The notes under the pieces were generated by a model that searched no databases, was not told the origin of the DNA, and saw nothing but the letters and a program-made list of their open reading frames with translations. This document shows, one piece after another, positions 24,079 to 33,822 of a DNA stretch of 64,000 bases. The stretch is from UBA5018 sp044375975 (lineage in GTDB: Bacteria; Cyanobacteriota; Cyanobacteriia; PCC-6307; Cyanobiaceae), in NCBI GenBank assembly GCA_044375975.1, contig JBILLQ010000009.1, positions 4,005 to 68,004 on the forward strand. Reading direction: 5' to 3'. The translations under genes were made by a program, and so were the position numbers. Position 1 is the stretch's first letter. Each line of letters starts with the position of its first letter.

Positions 24079-26760
24079 ATGATCAAGGCTGATCAGGATC
24101 GGCTACGGCAGTTGATTGCCGCAGCTATAGCTGCTGAGCAGTTGGGTAATTTAGATCTGGCTTTAGACTCCTACCAGGAGGCTTTGCTGCTGGCGCCGCA
24201 GCATCAGGGCCTGTTATTGGCCATGACCCGGCTGCAGCTTTCCCATGGCTCCAGAGAGCAGGCCAAGCTTCTAGTCGATCAGTTGCTGGGGCTGGTCCCT
24301 GAAGCAATCGACTGGCATATCGCAGCAGCGGAGTGGTTTTGCTGTAATGGCCAGTCTCAAAAAGCGATCGCAGCCTATGAACGTGCTCATGGTATTGATG
24401 CCGCCCATCTAGGCGTGGTGGAGGCCCTAGACCGATTGCGCCAGAATGAAATCCGTAGTTCCGCCGCTGGGCCGACTGTGCAGGAACTGACTAGCAGGGC
24501 AGAGTTGGCCTGGGGGCAGGGAGAGGTGGAGCGGGCCATGGAGCAATTCCAGCAGGCACTTGACTTGGTGCCCGACAGCCAAGATCATCAAGCAGCCGTA
24601 GCCCGTTGCTATCGACGGCTGGGCAATTTAAACCAGGCAGAAAAAGTGCTGCGGCAAATAATTTCAGAAAATCCACGTCATTTTCACGCCCTAGTTGGCA
24701 TGGCTGAACTGGAGGCAAGCCGGAGTCAATTTGAGGCTGCGGCCGATTGGTATGGGCGTGCCTATGGGCAGAAGTCCGAGATGGTTCTTTTACTGGTGGA
24801 ACAGATTCGATGCCTGAATGCAGCCGGCAGACACGAAGAAGTTGATCAATTCTTGCCTAGCGCAATCAATGCCAATCCAGATAACCTTTTCCTGCTAAAG
24901 CTGAAATTTCATCGCTTGATTGCCAGGGAAAATCTAGAGGAAGCTTTGTCGGCTGGCGAGATGCTTCTCTGCCACTCTGAACAGCTTGGCGCCAGTGGTT
25001 CCGGTAGGGCTGCCAGTGGCGATCCTTGGGATCGCATTGCCCTGGCGAGATTGCTGTTCCAGGCCAATCGCAACGATCGGGCTCTGACCACTTTGCAGCC
25101 ACTCTTGGCAGATACGCTGCCAAATTCTGTCCGTGCCCATGCCTTGAATCTGCAGGGGCAACACTGGCGCAAACTCGGCGACCGAATGGCCGCTCTGCGT
25201 TGTTTTCAGAGCGCCATGGACCTGGAGCCCGCCCATGGCGGCAATACTTTGGCGCTAGTGGATCTGTTGGTGGAATTGGGTGATTTTGAGATGGCTTTGC
25301 GTTTGTTAGCGGCATGCGAGCAACAGATGGATAGCCTTCCGGCCCTGGCGGAGCATCGTTCCAGGCTGCTGTTTGCTCGGCTCAGGGCCTTGAAGGCCAG
25401 TGGGGATGACGACAGCGCCTTGAGCCTGGCCCAAAACCTGCTTTCAGATCGACAGGTGGGCTTCTCGGCCCGTGTTCAGCGGGCAGAGCTGCTGGCCGGC
25501 CGTGGCGACCCACTGGCTGGCGCCGCCATGGCGGAGCTAACCCCTCAAACCAACGCCCAAAAACGCCAGTCGCTGTTGAGCGATGCCCTAAGACTGCAAT
25601 TGACCTATGACTTCGCCGCATCTTTTGCCACAGTTGAACCGCTACTCCTAGCCGAGCCACTTGATATCTATGCAGCCGACCATGCCTGCCTGATGTTGGT
25701 TTTGTTGTTACAGATATCAGAGGCTTGGGATTTGTATCGTCGTTTACAGCGGGCCAAGATTGCCAGTGAGCGTCCGGAGCTGGTGGCGGCTGCCCGCGAG
25801 GGATTACACATCTGCTTACTGGAGGAGTTTGATACTCATCCCCATGTCCGTAGCTTACTGGGGCCATTGTTGTGCCAGCCAGTGGCGCAACAATGGCGAT
25901 CTCTAGCAGAATTCCTTAATCGTGAGCCGGGGGTGCTGGCCGCCCTGCTGCCCTTCATGGTGGCGGCCAGGCGTTTGGGGGCTTTCAACTTGCCACCGCA
26001 CTCAGCTGGCGATCTCAGGCCTGGACCGATTCCCCTGCGGCTGGTGCAATTCTGGCAAGCTTCGCCTCCGCCGGAGGGGGTGAGGCCGCTCATCCAGAGT
26101 TGGGCACAAACGAATCCAAGCCTGGATCATCAGCTCTTTGATGAGAATCGGGCCCTCAGATTTTTAGAGCAGCAATCAAGCTCTATGGCTATTGAGGCCT
26201 TCAATGCGTGTCTTGGTCCAGAGATGCGATTGAATCTATGGTGCCTGGCCTATCTTGCTGATCGGGGGGGGATTTTTGCCGCAGCCAACCTAAGGGCCCG
26301 TGATTCGATTGATCATCTTTTCGCAAACAATGTGGAGCTGGTGCTGGTCCAAGATGATATGGGCGGTATTGCTAGCCACTTCATCGCCGCTGTAGCGGGG
26401 CATCCACTGATCCAACGTGCTCTTAAGTTGGCCTGTAAGCAGATTTTGGAACGGCAGGGAGACAACTCCTGGTTCCTGTCTGGTTCGGCAGTGCTCACCC
26501 GTTGCCTGTTCGAGGAATTTGGATCGGCTATCCAGGTCAAGCTTAATCAGCTGGAGGGCAATATTGATCCTGCTGGAGATATTGATAATCCCCTTGGCCG
26601 GGTAACAATTTTACGTCAGACAATGCTGCAGCGCTGGGTAAGTCAGCAGCTAAGATATCCCATCAGTGTTAATGTTGATGGCTGGGATAGGCAGATGCCA
26701 GCGCAGCCCAGGCGGATTTGGCCACCTGGGCGGCGCCGGCAACGGCCGGGAAAGTGGTAA
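24079..26760 (+). CDS. TPR protein with a C-terminal OCH1-like glycosyltransferase domain
   Basis: Residues 1-530 are tetratricopeptide-like helical repeats (LGNLDLALDSYQEALLLAP, EVERAMEQFQQALDLVPDS, FEAAADWYGRAYGQ). Residues about 650-800 resemble the DXD-containing sugar-transferase family: LVQFWQASPPPEGVRPLIQS, NPSLDHQLFDENRALRFL and YLADRGGIFAAANLRARDSID (less one residue). At the place where the family has GGxYxDxD the sequence is GGIFAAANL, so the metal-binding DXD is missing; activity is doubtful. A TTG three bases earlier is an alternative start. The last ~20 residues are Arg/Pro-rich. Confidence 0.75.
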   Translation: MIKADQDRLRQLIAAAIAAEQLGNLDLALDSYQEALLLAPQHQGLLLAMTRLQLSHGSREQAKLLVDQLLGLVPEAIDWHIAAAEWFCCNGQSQKAIAAYERAHGIDAAHLGVVEALDRLRQNEIRSSAAGPTVQELTSRAELAWGQGEVERAMEQFQQALDLVPDSQDHQAAVARCYRRLGNLNQAEKVLRQIISENPRHFHALVGMAELEASRSQFEAAADWYGRAYGQKSEMVLLLVEQIRCLNAAGRHEEVDQFLPSAINANPDNLFLLKLKFHRLIARENLEEALSAGEMLLCHSEQLGASGSGRAASGDPWDRIALARLLFQANRNDRALTTLQPLLADTLPNSVRAHALNLQGQHWRKLGDRMAALRCFQSAMDLEPAHGGNTLALVDLLVELGDFEMALRLLAACEQQMDSLPALAEHRSRLLFARLRALKASGDDDSALSLAQNLLSDRQVGFSARVQRAELLAGRGDPLAGAAMAELTPQTNAQKRQSLLSDALRLQLTYDFAASFATVEPLLLAEPLDIYAADHACLMLVLLLQISEAWDLYRRLQRAKIASERPELVAAAREGLHICLLEEFDTHPHVRSLLGPLLCQPVAQQWRSLAEFLNREPGVLAALLPFMVAARRLGAFNLPPHSAGDLRPGPIPLRLVQFWQASPPPEGVRPLIQSWAQTNPSLDHQLFDENRALRFLEQQSSSMAIEAFNACLGPEMRLNLWCLAYLADRGGIFAAANLRARDSIDHLFANNVELVLVQDDMGGIASHFIAAVAGHPLIQRALKLACKQILERQGDNSWFLSGSAVLTRCLFEEFGSAIQVKLNQLEGNIDPAGDIDNPLGRVTILRQTMLQRWVSQQLRYPISVNVDGWDRQMPAQPRRIWPPGRRRQRPGKW

Positions 26761-26785
26761 CTGGAATCGCTCAGCTGGACACCAA

Positions 26786-27805
26786 TCAGCTGGACACCAA
26801 CTGTGGCAAGGCTGGCAGTTCAGCGGCACGGGCCAGCAGCCGCTGATTGATACAGGCGGGAAGCTGGCGGGCACATTTCACCCGTGGTAGATTTAATGGC
26901 TGCATCATTGATGGGTTGGGGTAGAGGAGTTCGTATTCAGCATAGTTATCAAACTTTTGCCGCGGTTCATTGTCGATGAATGTTTCTACCGCTACGCCCT
27001 CTGCCACTATCAACTCATGGCCTTCTGCTTCAATGTGATAGTACTCTATAGTTTTAAGTGATAGGTTTTCTGCGGCAACGATTGAGCGACCATTCTCCAG
27101 GGCGGAGGCGTGAACTAGTACCCCATCAATGAATAGGGCGTGATCAGGACTCGTATAGAGGTCTCGCCGGGGCAGCCCTGCGCCGAGGGCGCCTGATCGC
27201 ACACAAATTGGCAGCCGGTCCGCCTGGCGCGCCTGGCGCAGGGGAATTGACTGACGGCCGATCCACTTGATTGGCACTGGTGCGCCATCCGCCGTTTTGA
27301 CTAAATCGCCAATCCGTAGACTCTCAATTGGAACTTCGCCACTGGGGGTGGCAATTAGGGTGCCGGCCAGCAGGCAATATTCATCGTCAATGATAGCAGA
27401 AATGGCAATTCCATTAAATACGTCCACCTTGCTTGGATCCGCCGCCGTTATCGTTACTGTGAAAGGCCTTTCGGGACCGAGTCCATCATCGACGTTATTG
27501 TCTTGACTTTGAACCGCGAGGTATCTCTGGAGGAGTCCGGGCCCGAATCTTAGAGTGCCGCTTCTATAGCTGAAGTCACCGTCTAGGCCGCCCTCCACTG
27601 TCCAGTTAATATCAACACTTGAATTGCCCGCATTGGCTGGAGGGATTGCGCGTATGCTATATAGAAATGCTCCGCCTTCGGTTTGCGCTAGCGTGGGAGA
27701 ACTTTCAATAAAAATTTCCCATTTCGATGAAGAAGATGCTGCTGGCATTTTCGAGCGAGATAATTTTGAACTCAAAAAGAGTCTGGGAAACCGCCATTTC
27801 GGCAA
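26786..27805 (-). CDS. Hint (Hedgehog/intein-like) domain protein
   Basis: This 339-residue protein has an N-terminal beta-rich region (SIRAIPPANAGNSSVDINWT... PERPFTVTITAADP) that looks like a Calx-beta or similar calcium-binding repeat. A Hint domain starts at CLLAGTLIATPSGEVPIESL with the nucleophilic Cys and continues through VKTADGAPVPIKWIGRQSI to SPDHALFIDGVLVHA and HELIVAEGVAVETFIDN. Bacterial proteins of this type are usually secreted through type I systems, and the Hint domain may process the protein. No N-terminal signal is seen. It converges on the TPR gene. Confidence 0.8.
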   Translation of the reverse strand: MPKWRFPRLFLSSKLSRSKMPAASSSSKWEIFIESSPTLAQTEGGAFLYSIRAIPPANAGNSSVDINWTVEGGLDGDFSYRSGTLRFGPGLLQRYLAVQSQDNNVDDGLGPERPFTVTITAADPSKVDVFNGIAISAIIDDEYCLLAGTLIATPSGEVPIESLRIGDLVKTADGAPVPIKWIGRQSIPLRQARQADRLPICVRSGALGAGLPRRDLYTSPDHALFIDGVLVHASALENGRSIVAAENLSLKTIEYYHIEAEGHELIVAEGVAVETFIDNEPRQKFDNYAEYELLYPNPSMMQPLNLPRVKCARQLPACINQRLLARAAELPALPQLVSS

Positions 27806-28280
27806 CCAAGCCAGCTGAGAGCCATTGCGGCATCAGGGCTCAATTGATCATGGCTCGGGTCTTCCAGGAGCTCCTAGATTCTAATTTAAGCACGCCTTCT
27901 AATTTCTACAGCTTTTCAGCAGCGCGCATGCCTTGCCTCCTCCGCCAGGCGGGGCGGATCATTCCCTAGCCATATTGCCCCCGCAGCAATGGCACCCCAA
28001 AGCAAAATCGCTCTATGGTCGTTGCCCTGAGATGGCAGCAGCGCCCCGGGCCCGGAGGCGTGGGCTGTCACCGCCTGCTGGGGTCGTTCGGTAGCGGTAC
28101 ACGCCTTGGCTGGATTTGGCCGGCAGGCCTTGCCGCCGCGCCTGTCCTGCCTTGCCACTGCTGCGACCTGGGCCGGTTCGCCCCGGCCGGCCCTAGTGCT
28201 GAAGGGTGAAGGGGCCCCCTGGGCACCTTTGCCGCCAGACTCTCTCAGCACCTTTGATCGGCCACCCTGAGCCGCTTTCC
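27806..28280. other. Intergenic region upstream of cysE
   Basis: Several overlapping frames are open on both strands because of high GC, but none looks like a protein family. I see no RNA gene or clear promoter. Confidence 0.4.
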
Positions 28281-29066
28281 ATGCTCCAGGCCATCCGCGC
28301 CGACCTCGCGATCATCAAAGAGAGGGATCCGGCGGCGCGGGGCACTCTGGAGATCCTGCTCTGCTATCCGGGCTTTCACGCCCTGCTGCTGCATCGGATC
28401 AGCCACCGGCTTTGGCGAGCCGGCATGCCGCTGCTACCGCGAATGCTCAGTCAGCTGGGCCGCCTGTTCACCGGCGTGGAGATCCATCCGGGGGCGCGCA
28501 TCGGCCAGGGGGTGTTCATCGACCACGGCATGGGCGTGGTGATTGGCGAAACCGCCGTGGTGGGCGATAAGTGTCTGCTGTACCAGGGCGTGACCCTGGG
28601 AGGTACGGGCAAACAACACGGCAAGCGCCATCCCAGCCTGGCGGAAAATGTGGTGGTGGGGGCCGGTGCCAACGTGCTCGGCGCCATCAGCGTGGGGGCC
28701 AACACCCGCATTGGCGCCGGTTCGGTGGTGCTGCGCAGTGTGGGGCCGGACAGCACGGTGGTGGGGGTGCCGGGGCGGGTGGTTCACCAGAGCGGCGTGC
28801 GGGTGGATCCGCTGGCCCACTCGGCCCTGCCCGACACGGAAGCCCGGGTGATTCGCAACCTGATGCAGCGCATCGACGCCCTGGAAGGCCAGGTGGAGCG
28901 GCTGCAAGCGGGCCTGGGTCAGCTGGCCGCAGGCCGGCAGCTGGAGCAGGAATATGGCGGCGAGGCCCAGAGTTTGCAGGATCGGGAAATCCTGGAATTT
29001 CTGGGTGAACAGCCCGGGCCCAAGTTCGGGCCCAGCTCAGACATTCTCCCCCGCGAAACTAGTTGA
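28281..29066 (+). CDS. cysE: Serine O-acetyltransferase
   Basis: CysE makes O-acetylserine from serine and acetyl-CoA, the committed step of cysteine synthesis. The ATG at 28281 (MLQAIRADLAIIKERDPAAR) matches the family N-terminus. The left-handed parallel beta-helix of hexapeptide repeats is clear (IHPGARIGQGVFIDHGMGVV, IGETAVVGDKCLLYQGVTLG, GTGKQHGKRHPSL). Catalytic His residues fall in IDHGMG and HGKRHP. A C-terminal tail of about 50 residues with a heptad-like LEGQVERLQAGLGQL is longer than in the core enzyme. About 261 residues. Confidence 0.93.
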   Translation: MLQAIRADLAIIKERDPAARGTLEILLCYPGFHALLLHRISHRLWRAGMPLLPRMLSQLGRLFTGVEIHPGARIGQGVFIDHGMGVVIGETAVVGDKCLLYQGVTLGGTGKQHGKRHPSLAENVVVGAGANVLGAISVGANTRIGAGSVVLRSVGPDSTVVGVPGRVVHQSGVRVDPLAHSALPDTEARVIRNLMQRIDALEGQVERLQAGLGQLAAGRQLEQEYGGEAQSLQDREILEFLGEQPGPKFGPSSDILPRETS

Positions 29067-29142
29067 GCACATCCGCGTGATCAAAAAGGCCGGCAACAAA
29101 TTCGAGCCGTGGAAAAAGGATCCGTTCATCGCGTTCGCCAAC

Positions 29143-29165
29143 AAAAAAGCCGGCACTCGGCCGGC
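29143..29165 (-). terminator. Intrinsic terminator of the PI-PLC gene
   Basis: Read on the minus strand: GCCGGC, a 5-base loop, GCCGGC, then six T. It lies about 22 bases after the stop of the phospholipase-like gene. Confidence 0.75.
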
Positions 29166-29187
29166 ATTGAGCAAGGTGAACGTCCGC

Positions 29188-30501
29188 CTACAGATTGGTT
29201 TGCACGATGATGCCGCTGATATTGGCCAGGTTGAAGTCCATGGCAATGATGCCGAAGCGGCCGCGGTTGGCGACGAAGTACTCGATCAACTTGGGGTTGA
29301 TCTGGTTGGCCATTTTTTCCGGGTTCGGGATAAAGTCCACGCCTTTGGTATCTGTGGCGCTACTGAAATTGAGGAACAGGCGCTCAGGGCAGTCGCTCTT
29401 GGCCCGGTCGAGCAGACTGCGGATCCAATTCCATTTTTTCTCGGCATTGTTGGTACTGTATTGATCCTGGACTTCCATGGTGGCCAGCGGCGAGTACAAG
29501 TTCATCGCGAAAGTGGCGTCGTCTTTCCAGTCACTTTTGGCGTCAAGACCCAATTCTCCGGACGAGCTATCTTTATTAAAGCGGCGCAGCAGCACGATCT
29601 TGCCCTTCACTTCACTTAATTTGGGGAAGCGATTTTCCAGGAACCAGAAGTTCTTCGTGTTGGCAATATAAGCCTCAAATTGTTGCTGGAAGGTGCCGAT
29701 CGGGCGCTCGCCGTCCCCTTCCTTTTTGACCGACATCACCAGGGTTTCACTGGGATTGGCGCGAAGGAACTCGTAGCACTGGTCCAGGACTTTCTGGAAT
29801 CCAATTTCCTGGTAGACTGAGCCGTGGAAGATAGAGAAATGACTTTCACTATGCCTGCAACGAATGTCGAGGAAGCGGACGCCGGCATTCATCTGGTTCA
29901 TCAGGCTGCGAGTTTGCGTTTCGGCGGCAAAACCACCGTAGAGTGCGCAACTGTCGTGGGTGCCGGGCAGAGATATTTGTTCCAGTGATTTGTGGCTGTC
30001 CAGCCGACTCATCCAGTTGTTAAGATTATACTCATTGAAGATCATCCACTTGAACTTGGCCGCCTGCTTGTCGCTGGCCGAGGGCGATCGACGGGCTTCA
30101 ACGAGGTGGTCGCCGTCGCTGGTATCGTTGACTGCAGCAAAAATGGCGCCGTGCTTGACGTTGCTAATGGCGTATAAATTACCCTCGCGAACGATGCGCC
30201 ATTTGAATTTGTCCTGCTCTAAATCGCTATTGCTGGCGCCAGGCCGTGCTTCCACCATGTGGTCGCCATCTATTGTGTCTTTATCGGCGGCGAATATGTA
30301 GCCATATTTAACGTTTTTGATTCTGTAGCAACCGTTGCCGGCGTCAATAAGTTCCCACTTAAATTTATCTTCCGCAGAGGCAAGGGTGGTGCACGAACTG
30401 GGGCGGGTTTCAACTACGTGGTCGCTGTCTTTCTTGTCTTTATCGGCGGCGAAGAGATAGTTGTAGCGGCAATTAGCAATTAGAAATTGTCCAGAGAACA
30501 T
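29188..30501 (-). CDS. PI-PLC X-domain phosphodiesterase with an N-terminal trefoil-like repeat domain
   Basis: The start at 30501 (MFSGQFLIANCRYNYLFAAD) is preceded by AAAGGA. Residues about 1-150 are three similar repeats (NYLFAADKDKKDSDHVVETR, GYIFAADKDTIDGDHMVEAR, AIFAAVNDTSDGDHLVEAR), as in a fascin/ricin-like beta-trefoil. The rest is a bacterial phosphatidylinositol-specific phospholipase C X domain with both catalytic His sites (SLPGTHDSCALYGG and FSIFHGSVYQ) and DIRCRHSE. There is no signal peptide, unusual for the family, whose members are normally secreted. The trefoil may bind a carbohydrate or lipid. About 437 residues. Confidence 0.83.
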   Translation of the reverse strand: MFSGQFLIANCRYNYLFAADKDKKDSDHVVETRPSSCTTLASAEDKFKWELIDAGNGCYRIKNVKYGYIFAADKDTIDGDHMVEARPGASNSDLEQDKFKWRIVREGNLYAISNVKHGAIFAAVNDTSDGDHLVEARRSPSASDKQAAKFKWMIFNEYNLNNWMSRLDSHKSLEQISLPGTHDSCALYGGFAAETQTRSLMNQMNAGVRFLDIRCRHSESHFSIFHGSVYQEIGFQKVLDQCYEFLRANPSETLVMSVKKEGDGERPIGTFQQQFEAYIANTKNFWFLENRFPKLSEVKGKIVLLRRFNKDSSSGELGLDAKSDWKDDATFAMNLYSPLATMEVQDQYSTNNAEKKWNWIRSLLDRAKSDCPERLFLNFSSATDTKGVDFIPNPEKMANQINPKLIEYFVANRGRFGIIAMDFNLANISGIIVQTNL

Positions 30502-30657
30502 GATTTTCCTTTTAGCGTGAGGATAGGTGGGGCCATTGAGAGTGTGTGGCCACGTTTTTAATGTGGCATGGCGGTATTTTTTTGTCAATCCATGCAGGCA
30601 TTGATGCCCCCGTCAATAAGCCGAGCCCCACTCCTTATCCTGGGCCTGGAGGAAGCC

Positions 30658-33531
30658 TCAGCCCACCGCTATGGGTGCCGCCTGGGCCGGCTGGAACATG
30701 AACATCGAGTAGATCACATTGCGACGCATCTGGGTCATCATGTCCAGGAACATGTCATAGCCCTCGTTCTTGTATTCAATCAGCGGATCTTTTTGACCAT
30801 AGCCCCGCAGACCCACGGATTCGCGCAGGGCCTCCATCGCCTGCAAGTGCTCGCGCCAGAGCGTATCAATTTGCTGCAGGATAAAAAACCGCTCAGCATC
30901 GCGCATCAGGCCTGGCCGTTGCTGTTCGATTTGGCCCTCTTTGATGTCGTAGGCATTGCGCATCTGCTCCTGCAGAAAGGCCTTGAGCTCCTCCACCGAT
31001 AGGCCCCGCAGCTGGTCGGGGGTGAGGTCTTCCAGCAGATAGATGAACTCCTTCACCTTGTCCAGCAGGCGGGTCAGGTCCCACTCCTCTGGAGGCAGAT
31101 CAGAGTTTACGTAGGCGTCAACGATATCCATAACCGTGCGCTCGCCATAGCCAATCACCTGCTGCTTCAGCTCGCGGCCATCCAATACTCGGCGTCTCTC
31201 GGCATAGACAGCCTTGCGTTGATTATTCATAACCTCGTCGTATTCAAATACCTGTTTACGAATGTCGTAGTAATAGGTTTCAACCTTCTTCTGGGCCCCC
31301 TCCAGGGAGCGGGTGAGCATGCCCGATTCGATCGGCATGTCCTCTTCCACCCGGAAGGCATTCATCAGCCCCGCCACCCGGTCCCCCCCGAAGATCCGCA
31401 GCAGGTTGTCCTCCAGCGACAGGAAGAAGCGGGTGGAACCCGGGTCGCCCTGGCGGCCGGCCCGGCCGCGCAGCTGGTTATCGACGCGCCTCGATTCATG
31501 GCGCTCGGTGCCGATCACATGCAGACCGCCAGCCTCCCGCACCTCCCTCTCCTCATGCTTGACCACGGCGTCGTATTCGGCCTTGACCCGGGCGATCACG
31601 GAGCGCAGGGCCTGCAGCTGCGGATCGCTGATCGGCGCCTTCTCGGCCGCTTGGGCGATGTGATCTTCCAACTCCAGCAACGTCAAGCTGCGGTCACCCC
31701 AGGCCTTGACCAGATCGCGGGCCAGCTCCCCCAGGGACTGGTCGGTGGCATCCGAGAGGGCGCAGGGATAGAGGTTGCCGATGGCCTTCGCTTCGCTGGG
31801 GGCCTTGAGGCCCCCCGGACCAGGGGCTGCCTTGGCGGCGCCAAATCCCGCCGCGGCCTCGCCTGAGCGCTGCGGCGGAATCGCTGGCCGCTGGACCTCC
31901 TCCGGGCGCACCAGCCGCGGCAGCAGCACTTCGCGCAGCTTCAGCCGCGCCATGTAATCGGAGTTGCCGCCCAGGATGATGTCGGTGCCGCGGCCAGCCA
32001 TGTTGGTGGCGATGGTGACGGCCCCGGCCCGGCCAGCCTGGGCCACGATTTCGGCCTCCCGCTCCACGTTTTCGGGCTTGGCGTTGAGCAGGTTGTGGGG
32101 AATCTGCTGTTCGGCCAGCAGGGCGCTGAGCAGCTCGGACTTCTCAACGCTGGTGGTACCCACCAGGGTCGGCCGCCCGGAGCGGTGGATCTCGGCGGTC
32201 TCGTTGGCGACGGCCTGCCATTTGGCGGTTTCGGTCTTGTACACCTGATCGGTCCAGTCGCTGCGGGAGCGGGGCCGGTTGGTGGGCACGATCGTGACCT
32301 CCAGCTTGTAGGTCTTCTCGAATTCCACCTCTTCCGTCTTGGCGGTGCCGGTCATGCCCGCCAAACGGGGGTAGAGCAGGAAGAAGTTTTGGTAGGTGAT
32401 CGATGCCAGGGTTTGGGTTTCCGGCTGGATCGGCAGTCCCTCCTTGGCTTCCACCGCCTGGTGCAAGCCATCGCTCCAGCGGCGGCCAGGCATCACCCGA
32501 CCGGTGAATTCATCCACGATCACGGCGTCGCTACCCCTAACGATGTAGTTGACGTCCTTGGTGAACAGCTCCTTGGCCTTGAGGGCGTTGTTGATGAAGT
32601 GGGCCCAGGGGTCCTCCGGGTTGAACAGATCCTGCACCCCCAGCAGCTGCTCCGCCTGGGCGTAGCCCTCGTCGGTGAGCGAGACATTGCGCTGCTTCTC
32701 GTCCACCTCGTAATCGCCTTCCGGGTCAATGCCGTCCTTGCCCATCTCGATGGAGCGTTCCAGCTGGGCGGCCACCTCTGCCGCCCGGCGATACTTCTCC
32801 TGGGGCCGCTCGATCTGGCCAGAAATGATCAGAGGCGTGCGGGCCTCGTCCACCAGGATCGAGTCCACCTCGTCGATCACGCAGTAGTGGAAATCGCGCT
32901 GCACCACTTCGGCCAGGTCGCCGGCCATGTTGTCGCGCAGATAATCGAAGCCCAGCTCTGAATTGGTGGCGTAGGTGATGTCGCAGGCGTAGTTGCGGCG
33001 TCGTTCTGGCGGTGCCATGTCCTGCTGGATCAGCCCCACCGACAGGCCCAGGAAGCGGTGGATCTGCCCCATCCACTCGGCGTCGCGGCGGGCCAGGTAG
33101 TCGTTCACGGTGACCACGTGCACGCCGCGGCCACTAAGGGCATTGAGGTAGCTGGGCAGCGTCGCCACCAGGGTCTTGCCCTCGCCGGTCTTCATCTCGG
33201 CGATCTGGCCGTCGTGCAACACCATGCCGCCGATCAGCTGCACATCGAAGTGGCGCATGCCCAGCACCCGCTTGCCCGCCTCGCGCACCACGGCAAAGGC
33301 CTCGGGCAGCAGCTCATCGATCAGCTTCAGTTCCCGGGCGGCAACGGCAGCGGCACTGCCACCTGCGTTGCGGGCGTTGTCCAGTCGCTGGCGAAAGTCG
33401 GCGGTGCGGCCGCGCAGCTCGTCGTCGCTGAGGGGGGTGACCTCCTCCTCCAGCAGGTTGATGTCGGAGAGGATCGGCTGGTAGCGCTTCAGCTTGCGGG
33501 CATTGGGATCACCCAGCAACAGCTTGAGCAT
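30658..33531 (-). CDS. secA: Preprotein translocase ATPase SecA
   Basis: This 957-residue motor drives proteins through SecYEG at the plasma and thylakoid membranes. It shows Walker A (MKTGEGKTLVATL), Walker B and DEVDSILVDEARTPL, the preprotein-binding region, NMAGRGTDIILGG and QLRGRAGRQGDPGSTRFFLS. It ends in MFMFQPAQAAPIAVG without the C-terminal Cys zinc-binding motif of many proteobacterial SecA proteins. A Pro/Ala/Gly-rich insertion lies near residues 545-580 (AIPPQRSGEAAAGFGAAKAA). Length is normal for cyanobacteria. Confidence 0.97.
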   Translation of the reverse strand: MLKLLLGDPNARKLKRYQPILSDINLLEEEVTPLSDDELRGRTADFRQRLDNARNAGGSAAAVAARELKLIDELLPEAFAVVREAGKRVLGMRHFDVQLIGGMVLHDGQIAEMKTGEGKTLVATLPSYLNALSGRGVHVVTVNDYLARRDAEWMGQIHRFLGLSVGLIQQDMAPPERRRNYACDITYATNSELGFDYLRDNMAGDLAEVVQRDFHYCVIDEVDSILVDEARTPLIISGQIERPQEKYRRAAEVAAQLERSIEMGKDGIDPEGDYEVDEKQRNVSLTDEGYAQAEQLLGVQDLFNPEDPWAHFINNALKAKELFTKDVNYIVRGSDAVIVDEFTGRVMPGRRWSDGLHQAVEAKEGLPIQPETQTLASITYQNFFLLYPRLAGMTGTAKTEEVEFEKTYKLEVTIVPTNRPRSRSDWTDQVYKTETAKWQAVANETAEIHRSGRPTLVGTTSVEKSELLSALLAEQQIPHNLLNAKPENVEREAEIVAQAGRAGAVTIATNMAGRGTDIILGGNSDYMARLKLREVLLPRLVRPEEVQRPAIPPQRSGEAAAGFGAAKAAPGPGGLKAPSEAKAIGNLYPCALSDATDQSLGELARDLVKAWGDRSLTLLELEDHIAQAAEKAPISDPQLQALRSVIARVKAEYDAVVKHEEREVREAGGLHVIGTERHESRRVDNQLRGRAGRQGDPGSTRFFLSLEDNLLRIFGGDRVAGLMNAFRVEEDMPIESGMLTRSLEGAQKKVETYYYDIRKQVFEYDEVMNNQRKAVYAERRRVLDGRELKQQVIGYGERTVMDIVDAYVNSDLPPEEWDLTRLLDKVKEFIYLLEDLTPDQLRGLSVEELKAFLQEQMRNAYDIKEGQIEQQRPGLMRDAERFFILQQIDTLWREHLQAMEALRESVGLRGYGQKDPLIEYKNEGYDMFLDMMTQMRRNVIYSMFMFQPAQAAPIAVG

Positions 33532-33564
33532 GGGGAGAGGGCCTACCTAACCTGATTTCCCAGC

Positions 33565-33813
33565 CTACTGAAGCCAAAGAAGCGCCCAAGCCAGCGCCAG
33601 CCAACAGAAAGCAGCCAGCGGGCCCGGCGAGCAGGTGAGCCGAAAAAGCCAGGTGGGCCTAGAGCCAGGCGGGCCAGCGGGCCAGCGCCAGAAGGGCCAC
33701 AACCAGGCCAGGAGCACAGGCCAAGAGAGCAGACCCAGCCAGCTTGGGTAAAGGAGCCCTGAATCCAGGCGGAAGATGCGCCAGAGGCGAGGATCAGCAG
33801 TGAACCGCTCCAT
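33565..33813 (-). CDS. Possible small Trp-rich membrane protein upstream of secA
   Basis: This 82-residue frame starts MERFTADPRLWRIFRLDSGL and has two Leu/Trp/Ala-rich hydrophobic stretches. It lies on the secA strand, ends 34 bases before secA and is divergent from the acetyltransferase gene. The DNA is low-complexity, so the frame could be chance. Confidence 0.3.
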   Translation of the reverse strand: MERFTADPRLWRIFRLDSGLLYPSWLGLLSWPVLLAWLWPFWRWPAGPPGSRPTWLFRLTCSPGPLAAFCWLALAWALLWLQ

Positions 33814-33822
33814 TTATGGGCC

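Noticed and set aside
27916..28251. 111-residue minus-strand frame with one hydrophobic stretch
   Set aside because: Most of it is Ala/Gly/Arg-rich with no recognisable pattern; likely chance in GC-rich DNA.
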